Source: Trametopsis cervina (taxonomy: Eukaryota > Basidiomycota > Agaricomycetes > Polyporales > Irpicaceae). From it: 64,000 nt of DNA. The translations under genes were made by a program, and so were the position numbers. Positions 35,617 through 47,369 of this stretch are shown here, in pieces (within the stretch, counting starts at the first letter, position 1; each line of letters opens with the position of its first letter). Location: contig MU278349.1 in NCBI GenBank assembly GCA_022385755.1, positions 1,860,001 through 1,924,000 on the forward strand, in the 5' to 3' direction. The notes beneath the pieces are model-generated. The model did not search any database, was not told where the DNA came from, and saw nothing but the letters and a program-made list of their open reading frames with translations.

Positions 35617-36497
35617 ATGTCTGACGCACTTGACGCACTCGCCCCTCGTGTGAGTACTTGGAACTTGTCCGCGGACGCGTAGGCCACTCCATCGATGCAG
35701 ACGATTGCGCCACCCTTACTTTACGCGATGTTTGGGAGATCTGACAAGGCTCATTCAACAGGAAGAGGAGCATGACCCTCATTTTGAGCCTGTGATCAAG
35801 CTCACCGAGCAGGTCGAGGTGAAGACATTCGAGGAGGACGAGAATGTCCTTTTCAAGATGTATGTCCTGGGTCCTTCTCATATCGCCGTCGGCCGCTAGA
35901 TCTCTTTTTATTTTCAGGCGTGCAAAGCTCTTCCGTTTTGCTGCCGAGAGCTCTGAGTGGAAGGAACGTGGTACTGGAGATGTACGACTACTACAGGCCA
36001 AGGACACCCGGAAGGTCCGTCTCGTGATGAGGCGTGATAAGACCTATAAAGTCTGTGCGAACCACTTCAGTGAGTGTTATGTATTAATTCAGTGAAAGCC
36101 TTGTACTCAATCACGTTTTCAGTCTCTGCTGACATGAAGCTCCAACCGAATATCGGATCGGACAGAAGTTGGGTCTGGAAAGTCGCTGCAGACTATGCTG
36201 AAACTCCCGCGACGGCGGAGACTCTCGCTATCCGGTTTGCTAACGCGGACAGTAAGCCGATCACTTAGTATTGAACGATTAGTTGTTGAACGATCTTCTC
36301 GAATAGACGCTGCTTTGTTTAAGGAAGCTTTCGAAAAGGCTCAGAAGTCGAACAACGAGCTGCTCGCCTCGAAACCTGAGGAGTCCAAGGAGGAGAGCAA
36401 GCCGGAAGAATCGGCAGCAGAATCTGAGCCCGCATCAGAGGAAAAGAAGGAGGAGGCCGCTGTCGAGAAATCTGAGGAGGAAAAGAAAGAAGAATAA
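35617..36497 (+). CDS. YRB1: Ran-binding protein 1 (Ran-specific GTPase co-activator, Yrb1)
   Basis: Binds Ran-GTP and assists RanGAP in releasing Ran from exported cargo in the cytoplasm. Exons 35617-35649, 35762-35859, 35918-36069, 36123-36251 and 36307-36497 give 200 aa. The RanBD1 fold runs from [11 protein letters not shown] through [52 protein letters not shown] and [11 protein letters not shown] to FKEAFEKAQ. All of these are family hallmarks, including the EWKERGxGDVRLL segment. A Glu/Lys-rich tail ends KKEE. Length is typical. Confidence 0.96.
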
Positions 36498-37265
36498 ATC
36501 ATGTATTGATCTTGTTACACCATCAGCTCTGTATCCTGTGCATAATCCTCAACCCTTTCCTATACCATAGGCCTGTACACACACCCTTTCCAATGCACAC
36601 CGCAGCATGTCTTTAGAACAACCAATCCAAGGTCTCGTCTTGATGAACCATAGTAACTTCATTCCGCGATGCTAACACGACTGTTGGTCGGGACATCGAC
36701 CGTTAATTCTCAGTTGTCCGGATGCCTCAAGCTTGTTGGACAGCATCCCTTCCTTCAGTGACGGCGCTGCTGTGTCTGCATCGCCGACAAGGTTTCAGGA
36801 AGGCACACGCACTATCTGTGAAGCTTGGTGCTGCCAAACCGGGACTTTAGCACATCTCGCGATTGGGAGGTTGTACGACGATGTTATACGCGCGCTATGG
36901 ATAAGATTTCGTCTGTTCTATTCTATGATGACACAACAGTGACTCGCGAGTGACGCATACTCAAGATCGTTTACCGCTCTGGAACCTGGACTAAGAGTCG
37001 AAGCATCCTTTCTCAGCTACAGCTAACGTCGGGGTCTCTCACAGAATAACTCGCGCGACCTATTGTGTTTACGGCAGTCACTGTACTGGATGTGTTACCG
37101 TACACAACAGCGGTCGTAGGGCATTTATTGTCCTAGCTGACCGCGAGAGATAGAAAAATGATCACGTGACCGTTTTATCCTCCAGCGCTCTAAAGCGAAT
37201 AAACTGCTGGAAGTGCGCTTTGTGCAAAATCTCCATACCTCTCATCACAGTCCCCGATCGTCAAA
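36498..37265. other. Intergenic region between RanBP1 and NHP2
   Basis: About 770 nt; no coding or RNA gene recognised. Confidence 0.55.
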
Positions 37266-38023
37266 ATGGCCAAAGACAAATCGGAAAAGAAGGAAAAGAG
37301 GTCGAAGGAAGTGACCGAGACTGTCTCCGAGTCGATAGTGGTCGGTGAGGACGTAGATATGGAGGATGTCACTGTTGCGAAAGTATGTGCGTTCAGCATG
37401 CATCATGGCTCCTTTGCTGATGACTGCTCTGAATCAGGTTGAGAAGAAAGTGAAAAAGGAGAAGGAGGAGATCATCATCCCTCTGGAGGATTTATCCCCC
37501 ATCGCTCAACCGCTTGCGCAGAAGAAACTGCTAAAGAAACTACACAAAACTATCAAGAAAGGTGCGTTTGATCCTCTATGCGAGTGAATACCATTGAAAT
37601 GACCTCTCTTTCAGCCTCAAAACAGCGACAGGTGAAGAGAGGTGTCAAGGAAGTAGTGAAAGGTATACGAAAGGGGGAGAAAGGGTGAGTTTCGCAACAT
37701 GGCTCCCGACACTGACTGGTGTTCATGAACCATCCGTTAGGTTACTCGTTCTAGCGGCAGACATCACGCCCATTGATATCATCTCTCACCTCCCTGTCAT
37801 GAGTGAGGATGCTGGTATACCGTATGTTTTCGTGACGTCGAAGGAAGAACTCGGTCATGCGAGCGCAACAAAACGACCGACAAGTTGTGTGATGGTGTGC
37901 CCTGACCAGAAGAAGAAGCCCAAGAAGAAGGATGGCGAGGATGACAAGGACGATGACTACCGAGAGCTGTACGAGGAGTGTTGTCGAGAGGTAGAAAAAA
38001 TGGACCAGAAGGTCCTCTTCTAG
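37266..38023 (+). CDS. NHP2: H/ACA ribonucleoprotein core subunit NHP2
   Basis: L7Ae-family RNA-binding protein of H/ACA snoRNPs (pseudouridylation, rRNA processing). Exons 37266-37382, 37438-37561, 37615-37684 and 37741-38023 give 197 aa. The N-terminus is a charged Lys/Glu extension. The L7Ae core has PIAQPLAQKKLLKKLHKTIKK, QVKRGVKEVVKGIRKGEKG, LVLAADITPIDIISHLPVM, and IPYVFVTSKEELGHASATKRPTSCVMV. The RGVKEVxK and AxDxxPxDxxxHLP motifs are characteristic. An acidic/Lys tract near the C-terminus is an insertion compared with short homologues. Confidence 0.95.
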
Positions 38024-38354
38024 TTTTTCCCCGTAGATATTTATTCGCTGTGGTCACTCTGTATCATACACCCAACATTCATTTCGCCCAAAGCTCTGCT
38101 TGTCTTTTGGGTTGCTGGACGGGCTTGCTCGCTTTTCTAAAGTGCAGTAAGGAATCGGCAAACATGTGGATGGTTGTTATGGGTGTGCGAGTGCCTGAGC
38201 CACGTCACGTCTCGAGTTCGCGACAAGTTCTTCGCTCGATGTGCGCTTCTCACAACAACCTCTGTTCCTGGTCTACCACCACCATCACTTGTTAGGTCCC
38301 TTCCCTAACCAAAACGACCGCTCTAGCAGATTATAAGCCGTTTAGTCTTTTACA
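38024..38354. other. Intergenic region between NHP2 and BFR1
   Basis: 331 nt; likely NHP2 terminator plus BFR1 promoter. No specific site recognised. Confidence 0.55.
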
Positions 38355-40170
38355 ATGTCGAGCGCAAAACCAAAGCAAGGTAATGGTGCTGGAAAGAAGA
38401 CCAAGGCGTCCGCACCCTCATCCGGTACTTCCACGCCGGTTACTTCTGGGAACGCAGTGTCGTCTGCAACGTTCGAGCCGGTCACATATGGCTCAGGCAG
38501 ACCCGAAAAGGCGTTGTTCGATGCCGAACAGAACAAGATTAAAGCAGACATTGACGCTGTACAGGCTAAGCTGGTAAGTTCATTCTAGCAGATGAGCGTT
38601 AGACTCCGCCCTCCCCGTCTCACCCACATGTGCATTAGACAGTCGTGAAGGACAAACTTTCTGGGGGAAAGAGTGGTCCGGCCCAAGAGCGACGCAAGGA
38701 GCTGTTGGCCGAGTTGTCAGATATCCGCAATGCGCAGGGGAACATCAAGCAGGAGCGGGACAAAGTCCGCGCACAATTGGCAACGGTTCAGGAGACTATA
38801 CAAAAGAAGGTTTGCATTCGGCATGTACTCTTCAATTGCGATGGCTAATACTGCGCTCAGATCAAAGACCTCAACGCCAGTAAAGCTAAGCAGTCTTTCA
38901 AAAGTGTCGCTGAAGTCGATGAACGTATCAAGTAGGGTCATATATATCTTTGGTGTTGACATGAAGCTCAACGTTACACAGGCAATTGGACAAGCAAGTC
39001 GAGTCTGGTAATATGAAACTTGCTGATGAGAAACGGGCATTGGCCGAAATCACATCGCTGAGGCGTAGCCGACGAGCGGTAGAGGGCTTCCAGGCGGAAG
39101 AATCCTCGATCCAATCTGAGCGAGCCACCGCGGAGGAGCTGAAAAAGCAATTGGATGATCCCGAGCGCAAAGCGACAAGTGACCGTTATGATGCTATCCA
39201 GGCCGAACTCGACGAACTGAAAAAGCAAGGTGACGAGGTGCACGCATCTCGCAGTAAGCTACTCGACGAACGGACAGCACTGCAAGCGGAGCTTGACGTT
39301 CTGTACAACCGGAAGCGAGAGTCTGCACTACACTATCGCGAGGCCAATGACAAGTTCTTTGCGAAGGTGTCCGAGGATCGTGCGCGTCGCGCGGAGAGGG
39401 AGCGCGCTCAGCGTGCAGCCGATGAAGAAGCCAAGAAGCTGGAGATTGTTACCCGTCTACGGGAGGAAGCTGAGGTTCCTGCATTCCAAGCCCAAATCGA
39501 GGACTGTCAAACCCTCATCAACTCCTTCTCTGGAAAGCCCTCGGGGCAGCTGTCTATCACGGATGCGGAGAAGGAGAAGGCTAACCTGGTTGGCGTGCCA
39601 GATCTGGATATCCGGAAAGTGGACTCATCCGCCTCAGAGGGCCTCGTTGTGCGCAAGAAGAAGGGTGAGGATGACGAGTCGTACTTCGTAGGCGGTGGCG
39701 GGAAGGCAAAGAAGGGCAGAAAACAAGGTGGCAAGCCAGCGCCTGGTGCTGACGCTTCTGTCCCCGAACCGTCATCCTCAGACCGTTTGAATGTCCCACT
39801 GGCGACGCTATCAGCACTCTTATCATTATCAATCCCCCCGCCGGTGTCGTCTGCGGACGTTCCCCGTGTCATCCAGGACCTCACCACCAAGCGAGCGTGG
39901 TTCGTCGCGAATCAGGCTCGTGTCACCGCAGAGAACAAGGCGAAAGCGGAGAAGGAGATTCAACGCCTGACAGGCGGCAAGGAGGCGAAGGTTGATATAC
40001 CAGTCGCGGACGACTTGACACCTCCCAATGGTGGTGCTGAACAACCGGCAGAGCCTGCTCCAACCCCCGCCGCCGGTAGCGAAACGTCCATCCCAGTGTC
40101 TGACGAAGAAGTCAAGGAGAAGTTGGAAAATGTGGAGGAGGCTACAGAAGCAGAGGGTACGGAGCAATGA
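38355..40170 (+). CDS. BFR1: BFR1-like nuclear segregation / mRNP protein
   Basis: Homologue of yeast Bfr1, a coiled-coil protein of polyribosome-associated mRNPs at the ER, linked genetically to secretion and ploidy. Exons 38355-38573, 38639-38809, 38861-38931 and 38982-40170 give 549 aa. A Ser/Thr/Ala-rich start is followed by long coiled coils rich in Glu/Lys/Gln (AELDELKKQGDEVHASRSKL and similar). A basic Gly/Lys patch (KAKKGRKQGGK) and a conserved C-terminal helical segment (IPPPVSSADVPRVIQDLTTKRAWF) follow, then an acidic tail. One donor is GTAGGG, a weak but usable site. Family assignment rests on order and on the PERKATSDRYDAIQAELDEL-type region. Confidence 0.85.
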
Positions 40171-40633
40171 TATGCAACTAGGGATTCCGTTGGCTTGGAT
40201 GTATCAGCAACCTACTGACCTTTAATCTCCATCAATGTCGCTGGCATGCTCTCCGTTTCGAATGGACCGTCTCACACAACTACCTCGCTGGGGATTGAGG
40301 TGGTGTTATGTTCGGTAAGTCAGAAGAAACGCGGAATTGACGTTGACGCTGTTCCATTCCTGAACGATGTCCAGAGGCGTCTGTGCAGTTATTTGGCAGG
40401 TGGTGTGCTGTAACGTCGTCGCGTACAATTAGGTATCCGGGCCTAGGAAAGCGGTCTCGCTGAACAAGAATCAAACCTAATAAGTCAATCCGCCGTGCGT
40501 ATTCCTGTGTCGTATTTCCACAGTCTCCCACATTGACGAAGCAACCTCACGTGCAGTATCGCTACCGCGCTCTCTTATTGATAACAGCGATATTGGGAAG
40601 TTCCAATCAGTTGCACAGCCGTACGAAGCAGAC

Positions 40634-40639
40634 ATATAT
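40634..40639 (+). promoter_or_regulatory. TATA box and downstream pyrimidine tract
   Basis: TATATA lies 80 nt before the ATG at 40719. An almost pure (CT)n tract fills the space between, a likely transcription start region. Confidence 0.5.
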
Positions 40640-40651
40640 AGGATGGTGCAA

Positions 40652-40710
40652 CGTGCTCTCCAGCTCTCTCTCCAGCTCTCTCTCTCTCTTTCTCTCTCTC
40701 ACACCCTCCC
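40652..40710. repeat. (CT)n-rich microsatellite
   Basis: Interrupted CT dinucleotide repeat (CTCTCCAGCTCTCTC-type units, then pure CT) in the probable 5' UTR of the gene at 40719. Confidence 0.85.
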
Positions 40711-40718
40711 ACACGCTC

Positions 40719-42126
40719 ATGGGGCTAGCCGCCACAATATATGCACAGCATCTAGAAACCTACCGGCATGGCCATCCATTATGGTATCCGGAACCTATAT
40801 CAGGCCTTCATGGTCTCCAATGCCCCGCCCAGATTGGTGATGTGGGTTACATTGATGAAGATGGCGGGTTTCGGCGACTCTTCAATGTCATTGTCGATGA
40901 CAGCGAACTCAATGCAGGGGGTGTCCCAGACGGTTTCGAACCTCTGTTCTTCAACACCAACCTTGTTGATATCAAGAGGCAATCTCTTGTTCCAGGGCTG
41001 TTTTGTAGCAAGAATGTCAGGACTTCCCAAATAGAAGGTCACGCTGAAGGGTAGGTGTTTACATGCTAGTGCACTCGTACCAGGATAACACGGCTTGGCA
41101 CACCAGACATATTACTGGTGCTATTGGGGCAGGTCTAGCCTACCGCTTCACATGCAGTAGCGAGCAAGGTGCACTGCTGATTCTGAAAGACGACGCCACG
41201 AAGGTATCTGTCGCGTCTAACGACGCTTTCCCGGAATACATGCGGCAACATCACAAGAGCTGGTATGCGTTTGCTACCAACCGTGAGAGACTAGGAATAC
41301 AGTGCAATCGGGAGGATCTCGTCCTCGTTCGCGGAACTATCAAAACCTCTGCCTGGGAGGTTGCAGCTTTCATGGAGAGTGGGAGTCATGTCCACGACGT
41401 GACATTCAATGGTCAATTTGGGCCTGTAGTGAACGCGGGGCTCACATACTCTAACCAGCACGGGAACCATGCTACATTCGAGCATCGCAGTAGCCCTCGC
41501 TCTATTGCGTCTGGAAGTGAACAGTCTGCCATCGCACCATCAACACCTGCAAGTACTTCCATCCCAGGCTTCACTACCGACCCGGAGAAGGACCAATGCA
41601 TCTTCTTGAGCTATTACAAGATAAAGTATCGCCGCCCGCTTTTGCCGAAGAAGATTGTCGCCAATGCAGAACCTCGCGATCCGTCTCCTGACTCGGACGA
41701 CGATGTTAGGGACATCGAGATTATGACAGAACCTGGCTCAACCCCAGTCCGTATTCTCAACTTCATCTATTGACTTAAGCGCTGACTTGCATCAGATTCG
41801 GAGCCTGTTAGACGACATCTTGGACTATATCCTACAGGTCAACCCACTTTTATCCGGGACTTTGAATAACACTCATGCCAGAGTACGCAAGCAGAATTCT
41901 GACGCAGACGTCGCAATAACAAGCCATGGAGATATCGAGCTTATGTTTCCTGTCAGTGCCACATCACCCTAAGGCGGCCCGTGAACAATTCTGATGTGCA
42001 TTGCCGCAGGACGGAGATATTCCGCAGGACTTTCCCAATGCTTTGAATAGGCAAAAACCTATCATACATGTCGACAGCTCTTCCAGTAAATATTCTCATT
42101 GTCGCTATTCTAATAGATCAAGCTGA
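40719..42126 (+). CDS. Conserved basidiomycete protein of unknown function
   Basis: Exons 40719-41050, 41107-41746, 41796-41837, 41895-41951 and 42010-42126 give 395 aa. The N-terminus (TYRHGHPLWYPEP, then IGDVGYIDEDGGFRRLFNV and LNAGGVPDGFEPL) and the C-terminus (DDILDYILQNSDADVAITS, DIPQDFPNAL) have the look of a family I have seen only in Agaricomycetes, annotated without function. No enzyme motif or membrane segment is visible. The three short 3' exons are needed to reach the conserved end; without them the frame would stop at 41773. The exact stop depends on no further intron after 42091. Confidence 0.75.
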
Positions 42127-42884
42127 CGGCTACTAGCTGGCAAGTTATTGAATCACTGCGATAGTCAGCATGTTGAACAGCACACATATGTGCCGACTCA
42201 TAAGCCTTCCTCCCTGCCCTCCCTTTTCAAGCCCAGGAAGCCCTTCAAGCCCAGGAAATCCAGGAGATTCGATAAAAATAAAGAAAAGAAACCCAAGCGC
42301 TGGGGTGGCCACCCCGTAGACCAGGCATGGTCTCATGGCGAAGACGAGAGTCTTCCAGGGCCATCCACCTCGGCAGTCAAACTTGCGCCAGACAGATCTA
42401 TTTGAGGCTCGGGAAACCATGCCTAGGATGTGGGATTTGTTTTGAAAGGGCAGAATCGCATGCTTCACTAGAATCTTGCCAGAATGCTGTAAATCACGGG
42501 AACTGCCAGCAGAGGTGTATACCACATGTACGGCAGTGTAACACATATTGGTCAGAGCTGGATAAGGTAGGATATATATTTGTACACTCCCACCACAAAA
42601 GCTGAATGGTGGCATATACTACGACAAAGCACTGCTGTGTGGCTAGACGACTGATCCTCCATTTTTATATAATGAAGGCACTGAAAGCAGAATAGGATGG
42701 TGGGAGGTTGTTAGTTTGTTCAGTGATGTTAGTTCTATGGACCCATCCACCGGACTACTTCATCATGACTCAGAGTCGTCGCACTGCGTCATCATTGGTT
42801 CATAGGGATCGAATGTGTTCGTTCAGTTGCATTTCTAATCGTCCCGCTGGCATCCCTCCCTGTTGTAGACCCTCCACGTGTTCC
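42127..42884. other. Intergenic region with a short internal duplication
   Basis: Contains an open frame (42148-42405 +) encoding a basic, Lys/Arg/Pro-rich stretch with a small direct repeat (TTCAAGCCCAGGAA, twice near 42226-42258). No homology or splice support, so it is not called as a gene. Confidence 0.45.
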
Positions 42885-44027
42885 TCATGCAGAGCTCACC
42901 ATCCCCGGGACCTGTGTGATCGTTGGGGGTTGACCACGCCCATTGGGTTGGACTATAACAGAGTGCCCAGGTTGTTGCGGTACGACGTATCCCCCATTCA
43001 TCATATATGGCTGCCCGGCCTGCCCCATCATCTGTGGGTACATCATAGGCGAACCGGCCGGGTACGCATATCCACCCATGTACGGTGTGTTGGCCTGGCT
43101 GACTCCGGGGGACTGATGGCCGTACATGCCTTCAGGCATGCCGGGGTACTGGCCGAACCAAGGGAGCTCGAAGATGGGTTCAGACCAGGCATAGGGGCGG
43201 CCCATGGCTTGCGCGCGCGAGGTGAGTGTGATCAAGATCCAGAGGAAGATCACAACTAGTAATACGCAGAGAGGAGAATTATCAGAGTTGATGAGTGAGG
43301 TGGTAGTGGAGAATGGCAACTCACGAAGACAGAAGAGGAGCCACGAGAAGGCTTCGATGACTCTCATCTCGTAACACCAAGACCGCCTACTAACTGTAAA
43401 ACGTGTCAAGGTCAGTTTTCGAAACCGTCGGGGTATCGCGCCACCCACTAGATCCAGTTTTTGTTGGCATCGTTTGGCCCCCCAGGGCATCGCATTGGAG
43501 ACTTCCTAGAATATCGCTAAAACGCATATTAAGATATTTGTGCGGTCGCAGTGAGATAACCAACGTACGCTTCCCATGCTCCCATAGCTACAAATGAGGC
43601 GTTAGCAGATAATACAGACTCCAGCACGTATACAAACTCACCAAGCCAAAACACTGCACAGATGAAGAGAAACAACGCCTCGAACCAAGGTCTAGACCAC
43701 CCAAATCTGTGCGCAGCAGTGCATCAGTTGACCACTTGTATCACCATACAGAAGATCGAACGTACAATACTAGGAATATAAGTATCGTGACAGAAGGGAC
43801 GATAAGGGCGAATATGCCGAAGTCATCTATGTTGAAAGATGATATTCAGGGACCACACAATCGTACGAGTCATAACACATACGCTGAAAAGTGGGCAGGA
43901 AGATGCTCGCTTGGTAGGCGGCTATGCCGAGCACAGTGACCGAGAACAGAAGCACGGCAACTAGGAGATTGCAAGCGTTTAAGTGCAGCCCTAATTTCGC
44001 AACTTTATGAAAGCTCACTGTAGCCAT
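42885..44027 (-). CDS. MARVEL-like four-TM membrane protein, paralogue A
   Basis: Exons (minus): 44027-43883, 43826-43766, 43706-43642, 43587-43569 (19 nt), 43505-43449, 43389-43325 and 43255-42885, giving 260 aa. Four hydrophobic helices are visible: LLVAVLLFSVTVLGIAAY, GIFALIVPSVTILIFLVL, PWFEALFLFICAVFWLAM, and AFSWLLFCLLVIFLWILI. A Cys-containing loop (CPGGPNDANKNWIYRRSWCYEMRVIEAFSW) precedes the last helix. The tail is Pro/Gly/Met/Tyr-rich (MGRPYAWSEPIFELPWFGQ..., repeated YPxxM-type units). This architecture fits fungal MARVEL-domain proteins; plasma-membrane location is inferred. The acceptor for exon 6 is the second AG (GTTAG), needed for the frame. Confidence 0.75.
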
Positions 44028-45123
44028 ACGTCCGCATGTCTTTGAATAACTGCGTCATCTAATCACACTAAATGAGAATGGGTGGATACACCGTCTGCGG
44101 ATGATCGCCAACCTTGAAAGTATCCTCAATCCACACAGTCAGAAGTCGTAAATCGTGGAGGATATGTCGCGAGGGGTCAAGAAAGGGAGATGGGGGTCGA
44201 GACACAAGCAGGAGCAAGGGTAAGGAGGGATATGAACGCGAGAATTTGCCCTGTCCAGTTGGTAAGAGCGCCCAAGTTGGGTTAGAGGACATTGACCCGA
44301 ACGCGGTCTTGCATGTGACGTAATGACTGCCTCACCTAGGCACGTGTGATGCACGTGGTCGCGTCGGTACGGCAGGCCACACTGGCTCAGCTCTCTTCAG
44401 CCTACTGTAGTCATAAATGCTCTCTCTTGGAACGTGCAGATACTTAGTCTTCCTCCTCAGTACCAGTACCATCCTCTGCGCACTCCAAATAAACCCAACT
44501 ATGAGTCTGATTATTCTTCATGATTAAGTCACAGCCACAGTGAAACACGCGGAGTCCTCGCAAAACGCGATAGGCCGGATTGCAGTGTATCTAGAGCCTG
44601 CTTTGGAGCATGCTAAAATATTGACAGGGTTTGAGGCTCATTCCGCCTCCTTAGAGAATTAAGTAATTCAGACCAGGTGCATTATAATAAACGCGTCGCC
44701 AGTTTGAGGATATGTGCTAACAGTTATGACATTCTAGCCTCATTGTCACTACACTACACATTGTAGTCCTACAAGATTTCCCTGTATATTCATCCCCCAA
44801 CATCCCTAGGTACACGAAGAACTACGGATGCGGAACCCCTCAACCCAACAGCAAGGTCCGTCAGCCTCGGCCTACCGCCGCACAACTCTCTATTATACAA
44901 AGGATCGTACATGTCATCGATTTGACACCGTGTGTGGGTACATAAAAAGCCATCAGTTTCTTTAATCGCATCTATAAGTCATAAACGGTGGTCGGATAAA
45001 GTTAGTACAAGCCTCATAACCCGCGCAGCGAGATGTTGCGCGAGGACAGGCTGGATACAGTGGGCATGCAATGCCCGGAACAGAAGAGGAAGATGTATGG
45101 ATGGGATGGGCGTGGGGCCACGA
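44028..45123. other. Intergenic region between the two MARVEL-like genes
   Basis: About 1.1 kb, A+T-richer than the genes in its right half. No gene recognised. Confidence 0.5.
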
Positions 45124-46440
45124 TCACCGCCTGGGTGAGGTGTTGCGCGCGCGTTCCCGCTCTCGATCGTAATACCGCTCGGTAGTGGGCGGCTGTCGTG
45201 TACTGTCGGGGATGTGCGCGCGGTCGGGCGACGTATGCGGCATCCAGTAGACGTATGTCGGGGCTTCGTTACGTGTCGGTGCGTCCCGCATTGAGGGGCG
45301 ACGGTGTTGCGAAGGGCGTTTCTCGTGCAGTCCCCCGGTGAGGCGCTCCTCACGGTCCGTGCGCTCACCGCGTTCCCGGTCGCGGGTGTCGCGACGGCTC
45401 CGTTCGCGAGAGGGAGGCAGTGGTTGACCGTATGGATGCGGATGCGACTTGGCAGACTTGGCGGACTTCTCTGTGTTCATCGTGTTGGAGCGTTTGGCAC
45501 TGACGGGGGCGGGAAGGGCAGCAGGAAGTTTGCCGGTTTGAGCATCTCTACCCGCGAACCAGGGGAACGCAGTGACGGACTCCAGCCAGATAGCGCGGTT
45601 GCCCCAACGATGTTGACGCAAGGCGAGCGTGAGGAGCATCAATAGGAAACCCCAAACTAGCGACAGGTAGGGGTTAAGGAGAGTTACGGGTGGGAAGCGG
45701 GTGAGAAACGTACTGAGCAGGATGTTAAACACTGAAAAGGCTTCTAGAACGCGGTACTGGGCGTGGAAGGTCTCGGTATTGAAGCCAGGCATGACCATAG
45801 GTTCTTGGCTGTCGGCTGATGAGAAACATTCCACGTCAGAGTCTCCTGAGTCGGAGGAGCCGAGGAATGCGCCAAGAGCTATGACAAAGCAAGTCAGCCT
45901 TTGTGCTATAGTTTCAGCACGTAAAGTAGCACGTACCAAGCCACAGTATACCAGTCAAACCCAAGCACCCGAGCTCAACCCTCGTGGAGATGGGGTTACG
46001 GTCTCTCCAGAAACCGAAACCGAGGCTAAGTAGAGATTGCATGAGCGACAGCAGGTGTGCAGATAGTTTAATAAACATACAGGGCAAGGAAAAGCAGCAT
46101 ACTAGCACTGCACACAAAGATAGCAAAGGGGACAAAACGAGCTATAACACAGCTTCAATTCATATTGTTTGTTCTGAAGTAGAGAACATGACTCACTGAG
46201 GTCCGATGATACCAGGATGCTTTGGAAGTGCCCTGCAATGGCAAGACATATTATTGTCCACACAAGCACGGCAGCATACACGCTCAGCCGGATGATATTG
46301 AACACCGACGGCATCGGGAGGCAGCAGCAGAGGACAGCTGAAGGGGGGGAGGGAGGAGAAGATCGGTCTTTGGAAGAATTCGGTTTGGCAGATTGTGAGG
46401 GACGCCGCCCGTTCTGCGGCCTTGTATTTGAAGGACTCAT
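45124..46440 (-). CDS. MARVEL-like four-TM membrane protein, paralogue B
   Basis: Exons (minus): 46440-46197, 46141-46081, 46025-45937, 45878-45714 and 45656-45124, giving 363 aa. It has the same plan as the neighbour at 42885-44027, with a longer cytosolic N-terminus (Ser/Pro/Lys-rich). Helices are IIRLSVYAAVLVWTIICLAI, FAIFVCSASMLLFLAL, VELGCLGLTGILWLALGAF, and the paired segment AFSVFNILIWGFLLMLLTLAL. The motif FHAQYRVLEAFS corresponds to CYEMRVIEAFS in paralogue A, and IWLESVTAFPWFAG to WSEPIFELPWFGQ. The C-terminal ~130 residues are Arg/Glu/Ser-rich and disordered. The last intron (57 nt) is in frame, so an isoform retaining it is possible. Confidence 0.75.
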
Positions 46441-47369
46441 GTCGGCTTGCGTGTCGAGTCGTGCGTGCACAGGCAGCAGCAAATAAACGAGATAGCTAAG
46501 AATCGGGGAGAGGAATGCAGTGATGAGATGAACTGGCGATCAATAGAGGGCTCGAGACACCGGCACTAGTTGGATTCTACCAGTCCGTCGACTAAGAAGG
46601 AGAAGCAGATACGGCGCGAGTCAGCGTAAAGGGCAATGAAGAAAACGTGTTCACGGGCAGGCGTACCTTGTGAGGCAATACTGTGCGAGCAGCGGCGTGC
46701 GGTACGGTCGTGTCTTTCTTGATACAGGGGAGCTAACGATGCCAGACAGAACGTGGCTATCGCGCTGATACCGGCCGAGTGTGCAGTCGTAAGCAAGCTT
46801 GCTTCACTGCTCCGTAGAGGATGCGTAGCTGATTAGTTACGTAGTCTTCCTGACACGGGCACAGACGATCCTGAGCTACCACTGGGGCACAGTCCTTGCG
46901 GAGGATGGGCGACCAGTCTGGAGGAGGAGACTCGGGAAAGAGGAAGGGCGGGGCGGGCGGAGGTTTATAGGGCTGGGAATTGGAAAAATTTGAGGGCATT
47001 GTCGGAGCAGCGCCGCCGTGTCGAGCCCAAGTTCTTGCGAGACATCAGCAGACAAGTTTACCTTCATCCGAGGCTTGCGGTTGGTGGAAAGTTCCTGCCT
47101 CGAGGCAAGATGGCTGTGGAACAGTAGACATACAGGCGCCCATGCTACCGCCTGCACGTGGCCCGGAGCGGAAAGAGCGCGCTTAGCCGGAACAATACAG
47201 CTCAACTCTCAGTCTCCTACCGCATTCACGCATGCCTTATTGTGCCCCAGCTGCCCGCGTATATCCTAGTCGTGCACAAGTTGCACTACGTTCGTCCCGA
47301 CAGATGCATATCTGTCGCATTGAATTTCCGGATAGCCATTCGGGATGCGATATAGATAGGACAACAGCT
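46441..47369. other. Intergenic region
   Basis: Several open frames on the minus strand (46566-47205) include Cys-bearing and Pro-rich stretches, but they lie in different frames without a start or supported introns. A TATAAA on the minus strand near 46966 has no convincing gene behind it. Confidence 0.4.

Larger units (their letters stand above)
40171..40718. other. Intergenic region with TATA and CT-rich tract
   Basis: No gene. At the right end, a TATA element (40634-40639) and a CT-repeat tract (about 40652-40710) precede the next start codon. Confidence 0.6.

Noticed and set aside
46566..47205. Minus-strand Cys-bearing frames reminiscent of a small secreted CFEM-like protein
   Set aside because: Cysteine spacing does not fit well, the frames are out of register, and there is no signal peptide or start.
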